From Streptomyces hoynatensis (GTDB taxonomy: Bacteria > Actinomycetota > Actinomycetes > Streptomycetales > Streptomycetaceae): 64,000 bases of DNA. Made by a program: the position numbers and the translations under genes. The DNA is taken from the NCBI RefSeq assembly GCF_003626535.1, contig NZ_RBAL01000005.1, positions 248,001 through 312,000 on the forward strand, given 5' to 3'. Below are positions 1 to 8,384 of this stretch, one piece after another (the stretch's first letter is position 1; each line of letters begins with the position of its first letter). The notes under the pieces were generated by a model. The model was not told where the DNA came from and did not search any database. It saw only the letters and a program-made list of their open reading frames with translations.

Positions 1-85
1 CTGCCGGGGCGGCGGGTTCCGGCTCGGGGGCGGGGCGGTGGGGCAGTGACTCGCGGGGACCTGGGCCCGGTTCGCGGTCGCTCAT
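1..85 (-). CDS. N-terminus of a gene coupled to the sigma factor (cut by window edge)
   Basis: The ATG at 83-85 overlaps the sigma-factor stop as ATGA, so this reading frame is translationally coupled to it and runs off the left edge after 28 codons. The visible part is rich in Pro, Glu and Arg (begins MSDREPGPGPRES) and has no recognisable domain. A gene coupled behind a SigE-type sigma factor is often its membrane-bound anti-sigma factor or another membrane protein, and a Pro/Glu-rich cytoplasmic lead before a membrane segment would fit. That identity is inference from position only. Confidence 0.6.
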   Translation of the reverse strand, partial: MSDREPGPGPRESLPHRPAPEPEPAAPA

Positions 86-663
86 CTCGCCGACTCCAGG
101 GCGGCCCGCAAGGCGGCGATGCCGCGCGAGCCGTACGCCTTGACCGAACCGGCCGAGATGCCCAGCGTCCTGGCCACCTCCGCCTCCGTCATGTCCGCGA
201 AGTAGCGCAGCACGAGCACCTCGCGCTGGCGCCGCTGGAGGCCGCGCATCGCCTTGATCAGGTCGGCGCGCTCCAGCTGCTCGTACGCGCCCTCCTCGGC
301 GCTCGCCATGTCCGGCAGCGGCTTGGTGAGCAGCTTCAGGCCCAGGATGCGGCGGCGCAGCGTGGAGCGGGAAAGGTTGACGACGGTCTGCCGCAGGTAG
401 GCCAGGGTCTTCTCCGGGTCGCGCACCCGGCTGCGGGCGGAGTGGACGCGGATGAACGCCTCCTGGACCACGTCCTCGCAGGAGGCCGTGTCGTCGAGGA
501 GCAGGGCGGCGAGCCCGAGGAGCGAGCGGTAGTGCGCCCGGTAGGTCTCGGTCAGGAAATCGATGGTGGTGCCTTCGGCCGTCGCCACGTCCGCGGCCTC
601 AGGGCTGCCCTGGGCACGGGAGGGGGAGGGCCGCGAGGCGGGCAGGGGAGCGATCACGGGCAT
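82..663 (-). CDS. SigE-family RNA polymerase sigma factor
   Basis: This is a 193-aa ECF-like sigma factor of the SigE family, which redirects RNA polymerase to a small regulon. Region 2 lies at about residues 35-95 (HYRSLLGLAALLLDD, then VQEAFIRVHS). Region 4 is a helix-turn-helix at about 140-190 (REVLVLRYFADMTEAEVA, GISAGSVKAY). The ATG at 661-663 was chosen because the open frame upstream is Arg/Pro-rich and unlike the family; the Pro/Ala-rich first 25 residues are of uncertain relevance. The gene lies downstream of lysC in the same direction, separated by a hairpin terminator, and overlaps the next gene by four bases. The family assignment is firm; target genes cannot be read from the sequence. 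Confidence 0.88.
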   Translation of the reverse strand: MPVIAPLPASRPSPSRAQGSPEAADVATAEGTTIDFLTETYRAHYRSLLGLAALLLDDTASCEDVVQEAFIRVHSARSRVRDPEKTLAYLRQTVVNLSRSTLRRRILGLKLLTKPLPDMASAEEGAYEQLERADLIKAMRGLQRRQREVLVLRYFADMTEAEVARTLGISAGSVKAYGSRGIAALRAALESAR

Positions 664-1074
664 GCCCCCGCCCCGGCCCGGGTGCGGGAGTCGTCGCGGG
701 CGTGCTGCCGTGATACCAAGGACCTCTGCCACGCCAGTTGGACACGCTCTCCCCCGCAAAGGTTGTACGGTGCGGGCAGGGCGATGGGTGCCGGCATCCG
801 CGCCCTCACATCTGTCACCTGCCCCCAATGTCTCGCGCTTTGCGCGCCTGGTGAGGCGGAAGGGCCTCTAAAGACGCTCCCCGCACCGCAGTTGGTTGTT
901 CAGCGGTGCGGGGAGTTGAAATCGTGCCCCGGGCAATTGGTCCGGAGCAAGCCATCCGGCCCTACGAATTGGTCACGAGAGCTTCACATCCGGCCAATAC
1001 GTGACTATTCCCCGGCCGGGTCCTCGTACGGTCCCCGGCGGTTCCCCGTGCGGCCCCGGCCGGGCGGGGGCGGC
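664..1074. other. 411-bp intergenic region upstream of the sigma factor
   Basis: No coding frame is convincing here. It contains the lysC terminator hairpin (877-915), and about 200 bases directly upstream of the sigma factor that should hold its promoter. In many Streptomyces genomes aspartate-semialdehyde dehydrogenase (asd) occupies the position immediately after ask/lysC; no asd-like sequence is present here. Confidence 0.6.
877..915 (-). terminator. Terminator hairpin downstream of lysC
   Basis: A perfect 13-bp inverted repeat (CTCCCCGCACCGC at 877-889 with its complement at 903-915) encloses a 13-base loop and lies 160 bases beyond the lysC stop. On the minus strand it is followed by GTCTTTAG, a weak U-tract, as is common for high-GC terminators. 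It separates lysC transcription from the sigma-factor gene. Confidence 0.65.
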
Positions 1075-2346
1075 TCAGCGCCCGGTGCCCCCGTAGACCA
1101 CGGCCTCGTCCGTGTCGCTGTCGAGGCCGAACGCCGTGTGGACCGCGCGCACCGCGGCCTGCACGTCGTCCTTGCGGGTCACCACGGAGATCCGGATCTC
1201 CGAGGTGGAGATCAGCTCGATGTTGACCCCCGCGTTCGACATGGCCTCGAAGAAGGTGGCGGTGACGCCGGGGTTGGTCTTCATCCCCGCGCCGACCAGG
1301 GAGATCTTGGCGATCTGGTCGTCGTAGCGCAGGGCCTCGAAGCCGATGAGCGGGCGGCGCTTCTCCAGGGCGTTGATGGCCTGGCGGCCCTCGTCCTTGG
1401 GCAGCGTGAAGGAGATGTCGGTCAGGCCCGTGGCGGCGGCGGAGACGTTCTGCACGACCATGTCGATGTTGATCTCGGCGTCCGCGATGGCCCGGAAGAT
1501 CTTGGCGGCCTCGCCGGGCTTGTCGGGCACGCCGACGACCGTGATCTTCGCCTCCGAGGTGTCGTGGGCGACGCCCGAGATGATTGCCTGCTCCACCGGT
1601 TGACCCCCTGGCGGTTGGTTGCTTACCCAGGTGCCCTTCAGGCCGGAGAAGGACGACCTCACGTGGATCGGGATGTTGTAGCGGCGCGCGTACTCCACGC
1701 AGCGGTGCAGCAGCACCTTCGAGCCGGAGCTGGCAAGCTCCAGCATGTCCTCGAACGAAATCCAGTCGATCTTGCGGGCCTTCTTGACCACGCGCGGGTC
1801 GGCGGTGAACACGCCGTCGACGTCGGTGTAGATCTCGCACACCTCGGCGTTCAGCGCGGCGGCGAGCGCCACGGCCGTGGTGTCGGAGCCGCCCCGGCCC
1901 AGCGTGGTGATGTCCTTGCTGCTCTGCGAGACGCCCTGGAAGCCGGCGACGATGGCGATGTTGCCCGCGTCGACGGAACTCTGGATGCGGCCGGGGGTCA
2001 CGTCGATGATCCGCGCCTTGTTGTGCACGGCGTCGGTGATGACGCCGGCCTGGCTCCCGGTGAAGGACTGCGCCTCGTGGCCGAGGGAGCCGATGGCCAT
2101 CGCCAGCAGCGCCATGGAGATCCGCTCGCCCGCGGTCAGCAGCATGTCCAGCTCGCGGCCCGAGGCGACCGGGGACACCTGACCAGCGAGGTCGATCAGC
2201 TCGTCCGTGGTGTCGCCCATCGCGGAGACCACGGCGACCACCTGGTTGCCGTGCTTCTTGGCCTCGACGATCCGCTTGGCGACACGCTTGATGCCCTCGG
2301 CATCGGCGACGGAGGAGCCGCCGTACTTCTGCACGACAAGGCCCAC
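1075..2346 (-). CDS. lysC: Aspartate kinase, with internal beta-subunit start
   Basis: This 423-aa cytoplasmic enzyme phosphorylates L-aspartate, the first step toward lysine, threonine, methionine and diaminopimelate. The amino-acid-kinase domain opens with [15 protein letters not shown] (residues 4-18) and continues to about residue 245. Two ACT domains follow (about 265-335 and 345-405), including [10 protein letters not shown], where lysine and threonine feed back in characterised homologues. Start is GTG 2346 with GAGGAG about 8 bases upstream. An internal in-frame GTG at 1594-1596 (codon 251) has AGGGGG a few bases upstream and would yield a 173-aa beta subunit, as in the overlapping alpha/beta aspartokinases of Corynebacterium and Streptomyces. 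Downstream asd is absent. Confidence 0.97.
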   Translation of the reverse strand: MGLVVQKYGGSSVADAEGIKRVAKRIVEAKKHGNQVVAVVSAMGDTTDELIDLAGQVSPVASGRELDMLLTAGERISMALLAMAIGSLGHEAQSFTGSQAGVITDAVHNKARIIDVTPGRIQSSVDAGNIAIVAGFQGVSQSSKDITTLGRGGSDTTAVALAAALNAEVCEIYTDVDGVFTADPRVVKKARKIDWISFEDMLELASSGSKVLLHRCVEYARRYNIPIHVRSSFSGLKGTWVSNQPPGGQPVEQAIISGVAHDTSEAKITVVGVPDKPGEAAKIFRAIADAEINIDMVVQNVSAAATGLTDISFTLPKDEGRQAINALEKRRPLIGFEALRYDDQIAKISLVGAGMKTNPGVTATFFEAMSNAGVNIELISTSEIRISVVTRKDDVQAAVRAVHTAFGLDSDTDEAVVYGGTGR

Positions 2347-2608
2347 CTGTGCTCGCTCCTCGTTCTCTCACACTCCGTGACCGAAAGGACGGTCACGGCC
2401 GGATGAATTCTACCGAGCGGCACCGACCGCCGCCCGCCAGCGTGCACCCCTGCCCGCACCCGCGGGACCACACACGAAAACGCCGCGGAAACGTGCCGGA
2501 ACTCACACCGTCACCGCGCCGCGGCGAGCGTCGCCCCCGGCCCCGGGGCGGATCGGCCGGACGGGCAGCCGAGTGGGGAACCGGCATATCGGTGCATATG
2601 GTTCTCTC

Positions 2609-4879
2609 ATGGGAGTAACCGATCCCGGCGTGCGCCCTGCGGGGCCCGGCACGGACCCCGAGGTGCTGGAGTCCGGCCTCGAATGGGTCGTGCGCGAGTC
2701 CGGCGCCTCGGTGGGCGGCGTCGCGCTGCTCGACCCCGAGGAGCGGGTGCTGCGCATGGCGGCCCTGGCCGGGCTGCCGCCCGACATGGCCGCGCCCTGG
2801 CTCAGGATCGGGCTCGACGAGGACGTCCCGCTGGCCCAGGTGGTGCGCAGCGGGCGGCCGAGCTGGGTGCCGGTCGGGGACCTGCCGCGCCGCTACCCGC
2901 AGCTCTCCCTCCTGCTGCCGTACCCCTTCGCGCTGGCCGACGTCCCGATCTCCGCCGGCGGCACCTGCTGGGGCGCCCTCAGCCTCTTCTTCCCGAGCAA
3001 CCACCCGCGGGAGCTGTCCCGCCGGCAGTGGGCCGTGCTGGAGGCGGGGTGCCGCCGCATCGGCACGATGCTGTGCAGGGCGGCGGAGCAGGGCCGCCCG
3101 GTGCGCGCCGGGGACAACCCCCACCTGTGCCGCCCCCGCGGGTACGTCCACTCCCCCGAGGCCGCCCAGGCCGCGGCGGAACTGCTCGACCTGCTGCCCG
3201 AGGGGCACTGCCGCCTCGATCTGGAGGGCCGCGTCACCTACGGGGACGCCGCCGCCGCGGAACTGCTCGGGACCGACCTGCGCGCGCTGCTCGGCAGGCC
3301 GCCGTGGCAGGCGCTGCCCTGGCTGACCGACCCGGTCTACGAGGACAGGTACCGCTCGGCGCTCTTCAGCCGCAGGGCGACCTCGTTCACCGCCCTGCGC
3401 CCCCCGGACCGGGCGCTGCGCTTCCAGCTCTACCCCGGCGCTTTCGGCTTCAGCATGCGCATCAGCCCGGCGCCGCAGGCCCCCGCCGAGCGCCGGCCGC
3501 CGGCCGAGAGCCGCGCGCCCGTGGGGGCGAACGCGCCGGGCGAGGGGCGGGCCGAGGGGGGTGCGCCGGGCGAGGGTGCGCCGGGCGAGGGGGGCGCGCA
3601 GGCCGCCGGGGGCGTGACCGCCGCGCCCGGCGGGGGAGTCGCGCCGGTCGAGGGGGTGGAGCCGACCAGGGCCGGGGTGCTCTACCAGATGATGCGGCTG
3701 GTCAGCACGCTCACCGAGACCTTCGGGGTCAAGGACGTGGTGTCGGTGGCGACCGACCAGATCATGCCCGTGCTCGACGCCCAGGCCCTGGTGCTGTTCG
3801 TGGTGGACAGCGGCAGGCTGCGCATCGTCGGGCAGCGCGGCTACGAGCCGAGCGTCCTCGACCGGTTCGACGCCGCCCCGCTGCGGCCGCCCGACACGCC
3901 CTCGGCGCGCGCGGCCGAGGAGGGCAGGGCGCTCTTCTACGGCTCACCCGGCGAGCTCGAACGGGACTACCCCGACGTGGTGCTCGTCGCGGGCAAGGGC
4001 GCCTGGGTGTTCCTGCCGTTGATCGTCTCCGGGCGCCCGGTGGGCGCGTGCGCCGTCGCGTACGACCGGCCGCGCTCCTTCACGCCCAACGAGCGCACGC
4101 TCATGCCCTCGATCGCCGCCCAACTCGCCCAGGCCCTCGACCGCGCGCTGCTCTACGACGCCACGCAGCAGTTCGCGCGCCGCCTGCAGACCGGACTGCT
4201 GCCCAGGACCCTGCCCCAGGTGCCGGGTCTCGAGGTGGCCGCCAGGTACCTGCCCGCGACCAGGGGCATGGAGATCGGCGGCGACTTCTACGACGTGATC
4301 CGGCTGAGCGGCAACGAGGCGGGCGCGGCCATCGGCGACGTCCAGGGCCACAACATCAAGGCGGCGGCCCTCATGGGGCAGGTGCGCACCGCCGTGCACG
4401 CCGGCGCGGGCACCGCCCCTGGCGCCGTCCTGGCCCGGACGAACCGGCTGCTCATCGACCTCGACCCCGGCCTGTTCACCAGCTGCGTCTACGCCCACAT
4501 CGACCTGGGCAACCGGTGCGCCACGCTGGCCAGCGCCGGGCACCCCCCGCCGCTGCTGCGCCACCCGGACGGGCGAGTGACGGTGCTGCGCATCCCGCCG
4601 GGGCCGCTGCTCGGCGTCGTTCCCGAGGCCGGATATCCCGAGATCGACGTGCAACTGGCGCCGGGCACCGTGCTGTTGATGTACACCGACGGGCTGATCG
4701 AGCGGCCGGGGGGCGACCTCGACGAGGCGGCCGGGGAGGTGGCCGCCTACCTGACGCGGGAGACCGACTCCGGCGGGCCCCTGGAGGACCTGGCCGACGC
4801 GCTCATCCGCCGCTACACCGGCGCCGAGGAGGTCCGCCGCGACGACGTCGCCCTGCTCCTGCTCGGCGTCAGGCAGTAG
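2609..4879 (+). CDS. GAF/PAS sensor with C-terminal SpoIIE-type PP2C phosphatase
   Basis: This 756-aa cytoplasmic regulator probably dephosphorylates an anti-sigma-factor antagonist in a partner-switching pathway. In order: a GAF domain at about 20-165, a PAS-like segment at about 195-280 (HCRLDLEGRVTYGDAAAAELLG), a Gly/Glu/Ala-rich linker at about 290-345, a second GAF at about 355-505, and a PP2C/SpoIIE domain at about 525-755. The phosphatase metal-binding motifs are visible (GGDFYDVIRL, GDVQGHNIKAA, SAGHPPPLL, YTDGLIE, DDVALLLL). I prefer the ATG at 2609 over the in-frame ATG at 2573 because the upstream residues are not family-like; neither start has a strong Shine-Dalgarno. It overlaps the convergent HxlR gene by 11 bases. 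No kinase domain is present, unlike the paralogue at 42687. Confidence 0.9.
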   Translation: MGVTDPGVRPAGPGTDPEVLESGLEWVVRESGASVGGVALLDPEERVLRMAALAGLPPDMAAPWLRIGLDEDVPLAQVVRSGRPSWVPVGDLPRRYPQLSLLLPYPFALADVPISAGGTCWGALSLFFPSNHPRELSRRQWAVLEAGCRRIGTMLCRAAEQGRPVRAGDNPHLCRPRGYVHSPEAAQAAAELLDLLPEGHCRLDLEGRVTYGDAAAAELLGTDLRALLGRPPWQALPWLTDPVYEDRYRSALFSRRATSFTALRPPDRALRFQLYPGAFGFSMRISPAPQAPAERRPPAESRAPVGANAPGEGRAEGGAPGEGAPGEGGAQAAGGVTAAPGGGVAPVEGVEPTRAGVLYQMMRLVSTLTETFGVKDVVSVATDQIMPVLDAQALVLFVVDSGRLRIVGQRGYEPSVLDRFDAAPLRPPDTPSARAAEEGRALFYGSPGELERDYPDVVLVAGKGAWVFLPLIVSGRPVGACAVAYDRPRSFTPNERTLMPSIAAQLAQALDRALLYDATQQFARRLQTGLLPRTLPQVPGLEVAARYLPATRGMEIGGDFYDVIRLSGNEAGAAIGDVQGHNIKAAALMGQVRTAVHAGAGTAPGAVLARTNRLLIDLDPGLFTSCVYAHIDLGNRCATLASAGHPPPLLRHPDGRVTVLRIPPGPLLGVVPEAGYPEIDVQLAPGTVLLMYTDGLIERPGGDLDEAAGEVAAYLTRETDSGGPLEDLADALIRRYTGAEEVRRDDVALLLLGVRQ

Positions 4880-5360
4880 CCCGCCGCGCCGCCGGGGCGG
4901 CGGCCACCGCCGTTCCCGTTCCCGCCGTTTCCGGCTCCGCGGTGCCCGCCGTTCCCGCCTCCGCGGTGGCGGCGTCGTAGGCGGCACGGGCTTGCAGGAC
5001 CTCGTCCATGTGCTCCTCGGCCCAGCCCTTGATCGCCCGCATCAGCGGCAGCAGGTCCCGGCCCAGGGGCGTGAGCGCGTAGTCGACGCGGACCGGCACG
5101 GCGGGGGTGACCGTGCGGGTCAGCAGGCCGTCGCGCTCCAGGCCGCGGAGGGTCTGGGTGAGCATCTTCTGGCTGACGCCCGCGAGCCGCGTGGCGAGCT
5201 CGCCGTACCGCCGCGGGCCGTCCGCCAGGGCGGTGACGACCAGGCTGACCCACTTGGCGGCGATGCGGTCCAGCAGCTGCCGCGCGGGGCACTCGGCGAG
5301 ATAGGCGTCGTAGGCGGCGGCCGCCTCGGCCCGCCGCTGGGACGCCGTGCGCGTGGCCAT
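4869..5360 (-). CDS. HxlR-family winged-helix transcriptional regulator
   Basis: A 163-aa regulator with the HxlR winged-helix domain at about residues 20-120: CPARQLLDRIAAKWVSLVV, GPRRYGELA, GVSQKMLTQTLRGLERDGL and YALTPLGRDLLPLM. The single Cys in CPARQ is the residue used as a redox or aldehyde switch in some HxlR proteins. The C-terminal 40 residues are an Ala/Thr/Gly-rich tail. The ATG at 5358-5360 follows GGAGAGCCGTCG and matches the family N-terminus. It is divergent from the oxidoreductase at 5508, with a palindrome between them, so it most likely controls that gene and itself. The inducer is unknown. Confidence 0.93.
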   Translation of the reverse strand: MATRTASQRRAEAAAAYDAYLAECPARQLLDRIAAKWVSLVVTALADGPRRYGELATRLAGVSQKMLTQTLRGLERDGLLTRTVTPAVPVRVDYALTPLGRDLLPLMRAIKGWAEEHMDEVLQARAAYDAATAEAGTAGTAEPETAGTGTAVAAAPAARRATA

Positions 5361-5410
5361 CGACGGCTCTCCTTCCGGTGCCCTGGGCACCTTGAGGTGC
5401 CTACTTCCCG

Positions 5411-5429
5411 ATGGAGAGTAGCTCTCCAT
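5411..5429. promoter_or_regulatory. Candidate HxlR operator palindrome
   Basis: A perfect inverted repeat, ATGGAGAG-TAG-CTCTCCAT, sits between the divergent regulator and oxidoreductase genes, about 50 bases upstream of the regulator start and 80 upstream of the oxidoreductase. Dyad symmetry at a shared divergent promoter is the normal arrangement for an HxlR autoregulatory operator. Confidence 0.55.
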
Positions 5430-5507
5430 AGGTTCCTTGCGGAAGACGGGAGGGCCGGGAGCGCGGATCGCCGCGGCGCCGGCCACGGAGAAGGGAACCG
5501 ATCAGAC

Positions 5508-6446
5508 ATGCGCGCACTCGTGGTGAGGCGATACGGCGGCCCCGAGGCCATCGAGGCGGTGGACGTGCCCGTTCCGCAGGCCGGTCCCGGACGGCTGCGC
5601 ATCCGCGTGGAGGCCGCCACGGTCAACCCCGTGGACCTGGCGACCAGGTCGGGTGCGCTGGCGAGGAACGGCCTGATGGCCGCGCGCGAGGTCACCGGAC
5701 TCGGCTGGGACGTGGCGGGCGTCGTGGACGCGGTCGGGCCCGGGGTCACCGGCTTCGCGCCGGGCGACCGGGTCATCGGGCTGCGGGACCTGCTGGACTC
5801 CTCGCTCGGCACCTACGCCGAGCAGGTGGTCCTCGACGCCTCGGCCGTCGCCCCCGCGCCGGCCGGCCTCACGGCAGCCGAGGCCGCCACGCTGCCGCTC
5901 AACGGGCTGACCGCCCACCAGGCCCTGGACCTCCTCGCCCTGCCGCCGGGCGAGACGCTGCTGGTCACCGGGGCGGCCGGGGCCGTCGGCGGCTTCGCCG
6001 TCGAACTCGCCGCCGCCCGGGGGCTGCGGGTGGCCGCGGTGGCGGGCGCGGGCGACGAGGAACTGGTGCGCGGCCTCGGCGCCACGTGGTTCCTCCCGCG
6101 CGACGTGGCGGACCTGGCCGCCGAGGCGCGGGCGCTGGTGCCGGGGGGCGTGGCGGGAGCGCTGGACGCGGCGCTGCTCGGGGTGCGGGCACTCGCCGCC
6201 GTCCGCACGCGGGGCGCGTACGTCACGGTGCGCGAGTCGGCGCCGCTGCCGCTGCGGGGCATCCGGGTGCTGACCGAGTGGATCGCGGCCGACGGCGCCG
6301 CCCTCGCCGCGCTCTCGGGGCTGGCCGCGAGCGGCCGGCTGACGGCGCGCGTCGCGGAAACCCTCCCCCTGGAACGCGCCCCCGAGGCGCACGCCCGCCT
6401 CGCCGCGGGCGGCCTCCGCGGCCGCCTCGTCCTCGTGACGGCATAG
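5508..6446 (+). CDS. Zinc-free NADP-dependent quinone oxidoreductase (MDR family)
   Basis: A 312-aa cytoplasmic medium-chain dehydrogenase/reductase. The GroES-like domain (about 1-125) contains GLGWDVAGVVDAVGPGV and the Rossmann domain contains the nucleotide loop TGAAGAVGGFAVELA at about 150-165. The zinc-binding cysteines of alcohol dehydrogenases are absent, which places it with quinone oxidoreductases (reduction of quinones or enals with NADPH). Start ATG 5508 has GGAGAAGGGA 12 bases upstream. It is divergent from the HxlR regulator, suggesting induction by an electrophile or quinone. The exact substrate cannot be read from the sequence. Confidence 0.9.
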   Translation: MRALVVRRYGGPEAIEAVDVPVPQAGPGRLRIRVEAATVNPVDLATRSGALARNGLMAAREVTGLGWDVAGVVDAVGPGVTGFAPGDRVIGLRDLLDSSLGTYAEQVVLDASAVAPAPAGLTAAEAATLPLNGLTAHQALDLLALPPGETLLVTGAAGAVGGFAVELAAARGLRVAAVAGAGDEELVRGLGATWFLPRDVADLAAEARALVPGGVAGALDAALLGVRALAAVRTRGAYVTVRESAPLPLRGIRVLTEWIAADGAALAALSGLAASGRLTARVAETLPLERAPEAHARLAAGGLRGRLVLVTA

Positions 6447-6507
6447 GCCAGGCGGCCGGCGCGACGGCGGGGCGGCGCGAGGCCGGGCGGCGGGGTGGCC
6501 AACGCGG

Positions 6508-7185
6508 TCAGGCGCGGCCCGACTTGAGGCCCAGCGGGGTGGCGATCTCCGCCTCCATCACCCGGCCCGCCTGCCGCTCCAGGTCGCCGTCCTCGGCATC
6601 GCTGTCGGTGTCGAGGCCGTTCAGCTCGGCCAGGGGCGTGTCCAGCCGGACGTGCGCCACCACGGACTGCAGCGCCCGCAGGGCCGCGCTCGCCGTCGGC
6701 CCCCAGTTCGACAGGTAGGAGAACTGCCACCACCACAGGGCCTCGCTGACCCGGCCCTCGCGGTAGTGCGCCATGCCGTGCCTGAGGTCGGAGATGATGT
6801 CCGCCAGGTCGTCGGAGATCCGCGCCGCCACCGGGGCGCTGCGCGGCACGTACGGGTCGAAGACCTCGGAGTAGACGTCGACGGTCGCCAGCAGCCCGGC
6901 CAGCCGCTCCCGCAACTCGTCCATGTCGGGCTCGGGGCCGGTGTCGGGCTCGTACCGCTCCTCGGGAACGATGTCCTCGTGCGCGCCGAGTCTGCCCCCG
7001 GCGAGCAGCAACTGCGAGATCTGCAGCAGCAGGTACGGCACCGCGCTGTCCGGGTCGTCGCCCTTGGCGACCTCCCGCACGGCCATGGTGAAGCTCTCGA
7101 TCTGGTCGGCAATCTGCACGGCGAAGTCGTCCGGGCCCGAGCCGTTGCCCATCGGATGATCCTGCGGCTGCGTGGCCTTGGCCAT
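6508..7185 (-). CDS. DUF5063 family protein
   Basis: A 225-aa cytoplasmic protein of unknown function. It has no signal peptide or membrane segment and is acidic and mostly helical; recognisable stretches are FAVQIADQIESFTMAVREV, YLLLQISQLLLAGGRL and EALWWWQFSYLSNWG. The start ATG at 7183-7185 follows GGAGGCGACC. In Streptomyces a DUF5063 gene commonly sits immediately downstream of recR, as here (46 bases after it), in the dnaX-ybaB-recR cluster, so a link to DNA replication or repair is possible but unproven. Confidence 0.85.
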   Translation of the reverse strand: MAKATQPQDHPMGNGSGPDDFAVQIADQIESFTMAVREVAKGDDPDSAVPYLLLQISQLLLAGGRLGAHEDIVPEERYEPDTGPEPDMDELRERLAGLLATVDVYSEVFDPYVPRSAPVAARISDDLADIISDLRHGMAHYREGRVSEALWWWQFSYLSNWGPTASAALRALQSVVAHVRLDTPLAELNGLDTDSDAEDGDLERQAGRVMEAEIATPLGLKSGRA

Positions 7186-7231
7186 CACGCGGTCGCCTCC
7201 CCAGCGGTCACTGCGTCCCTGCGCGCCTGCC

Positions 7232-7831
7232 CTACACGTCGAGCAGCCGCCTGCCCTCGAAGGCACGTCCCAGCGTGACCTCGTCGGCGTACTCCAAGTC
7301 TCCCCCCACGGGCAGGCCGCTGGCTAGCCGGGTGACCCGCAGGCCGAAGGAGCCGACCATCCGCGCCAGGTAGGTGGCGGTCGCCTCGCCCTCCAGATTG
7401 GGGTCGGTGGCCAGGATCAGCTCGGTGACGGAACCGTCCGCGAGGCGGGCGAGCAGCTCCCTGATCCGCAGGTCGTCGGGGCCGACGCCGTCGATGGGGC
7501 TGATCGCCCCGCCGAGCACGTGGTACCTGCCCCGGAACTCCCTGGTGCGCTCCACCGCCACCACGTCCTTGGGCTCCTCGACCACGCAGATCACGCTCGG
7601 ATCGCGCCGCGGGTCCTGGCAGACCCGGCACCGCTCCTCCTCCGCGACGTTGCCGCAGACCTCGCAGAACCTGACCTTCGCCTTCACCTCGGTCAGCGCG
7701 TGCGCCAGCCGGCGGACGTCGGCCGGCTCGGCCTGGAGGATGTGGAAGGCGATCCGCTGCGCGCTCTTGGGGCCCACCCCGGGGAGCCTGCCCAGCTCGT
7801 CGATGAGGTCCTGGACCACGCCTTCGTACAC
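7232..7831 (-). CDS. recR: Recombination mediator protein RecR
   Basis: At 199 aa, this is a full-length RecR. It forms a DNA clamp that, with RecF/RecO, loads RecA on gapped DNA. The helix-hairpin-helix is at residues 8-30 ([20 protein letters not shown]), the four-cysteine zinc finger at about 57-72 ([14 protein letters not shown]) and the Toprim domain at about 78-175 ([26 protein letters not shown]). It lies 54 bases downstream of ybaB in the conserved dnaX-ybaB-recR order and is probably cotranscribed. Confidence 0.98.
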   Translation of the reverse strand: MYEGVVQDLIDELGRLPGVGPKSAQRIAFHILQAEPADVRRLAHALTEVKAKVRFCEVCGNVAEEERCRVCQDPRRDPSVICVVEEPKDVVAVERTREFRGRYHVLGGAISPIDGVGPDDLRIRELLARLADGSVTELILATDPNLEGEATATYLARMVGSFGLRVTRLASGLPVGGDLEYADEVTLGRAFEGRRLLDV

Positions 7832-7885
7832 GGAATCCCCCGCTCTCCTACCGGTTCCTCGGCTCCGTCGCTTCCCTCAGATCCC

Positions 7886-8227
7886 TCAGAAGGGCAGGCC
7901 GGGGATGGCCCCGCCGCCGCCCAGGCCCTGTGCGAGGGGGCCGAGCCTGGTCTTGGCCAGCTCCTGGGCCGCGTTGTTCGCATCGCGGACGGCGGCGACC
8001 ACCAGGTCCGCGAGGGTCTCGGTGTCCTCGGGATCGACCGCCCTCGGGTCGATCTCCAGGGCCGTCAGCTCGCCGGAGCCGGTGACCGTCGCCTTGACCA
8101 GGCCACCGCCCGCCGATCCCTGGACCGGCGTCTCGGCCAGCTCCTGCTGCGCCGCGGCGAGCTCCTGCTGCATCTTCTGGGCCTGCTGCAGCAGCTGCTG
8201 CATATCGACCCCACCACCGGGGAACAC
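7886..8227 (-). CDS. ybaB: YbaB/EbfC family nucleoid-associated protein
   Basis: A 113-aa protein of the YbaB/EbfC family, small dimeric DNA-binding proteins. The helical N-terminus ([20 protein letters not shown]) precedes the conserved beta core ([20 protein letters not shown]) and the [18 protein letters not shown] helix; the C-terminus is Gly-rich and ends PGLPF as in Streptomyces homologues. I chose GTG 8227, which has AGGAG upstream and gives the usual FPGGG N-terminus, over an ATG 54 bases further out. It lies between dnaX and recR. Confidence 0.95.
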   Translation of the reverse strand: MFPGGGVDMQQLLQQAQKMQQELAAAQQELAETPVQGSAGGGLVKATVTGSGELTALEIDPRAVDPEDTETLADLVVAAVRDANNAAQELAKTRLGPLAQGLGGGGAIPGLPF

Positions 8228-8384
8228 GGCCTCACTCCTGCTCGTCTGCGTCGCGTACGTCGTAGCGGCCGGCGCTGGCACGGGCCCGCCGGGGCGCCGC
8301 CGTGGGCGCGTACCGCCGGGCCGCCACCGCGACCGCCGCGGCTTTCCTTACCCCCCGAGCGTACGGGCTCCGGCCACGGAGGTC

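Noticed and set aside
46..2406. 786-codon plus-strand frame opposite the sigma factor and lysC
   Set aside because: The opposite strand holds full-length lysC and sigma motifs; the plus translation has no domain.
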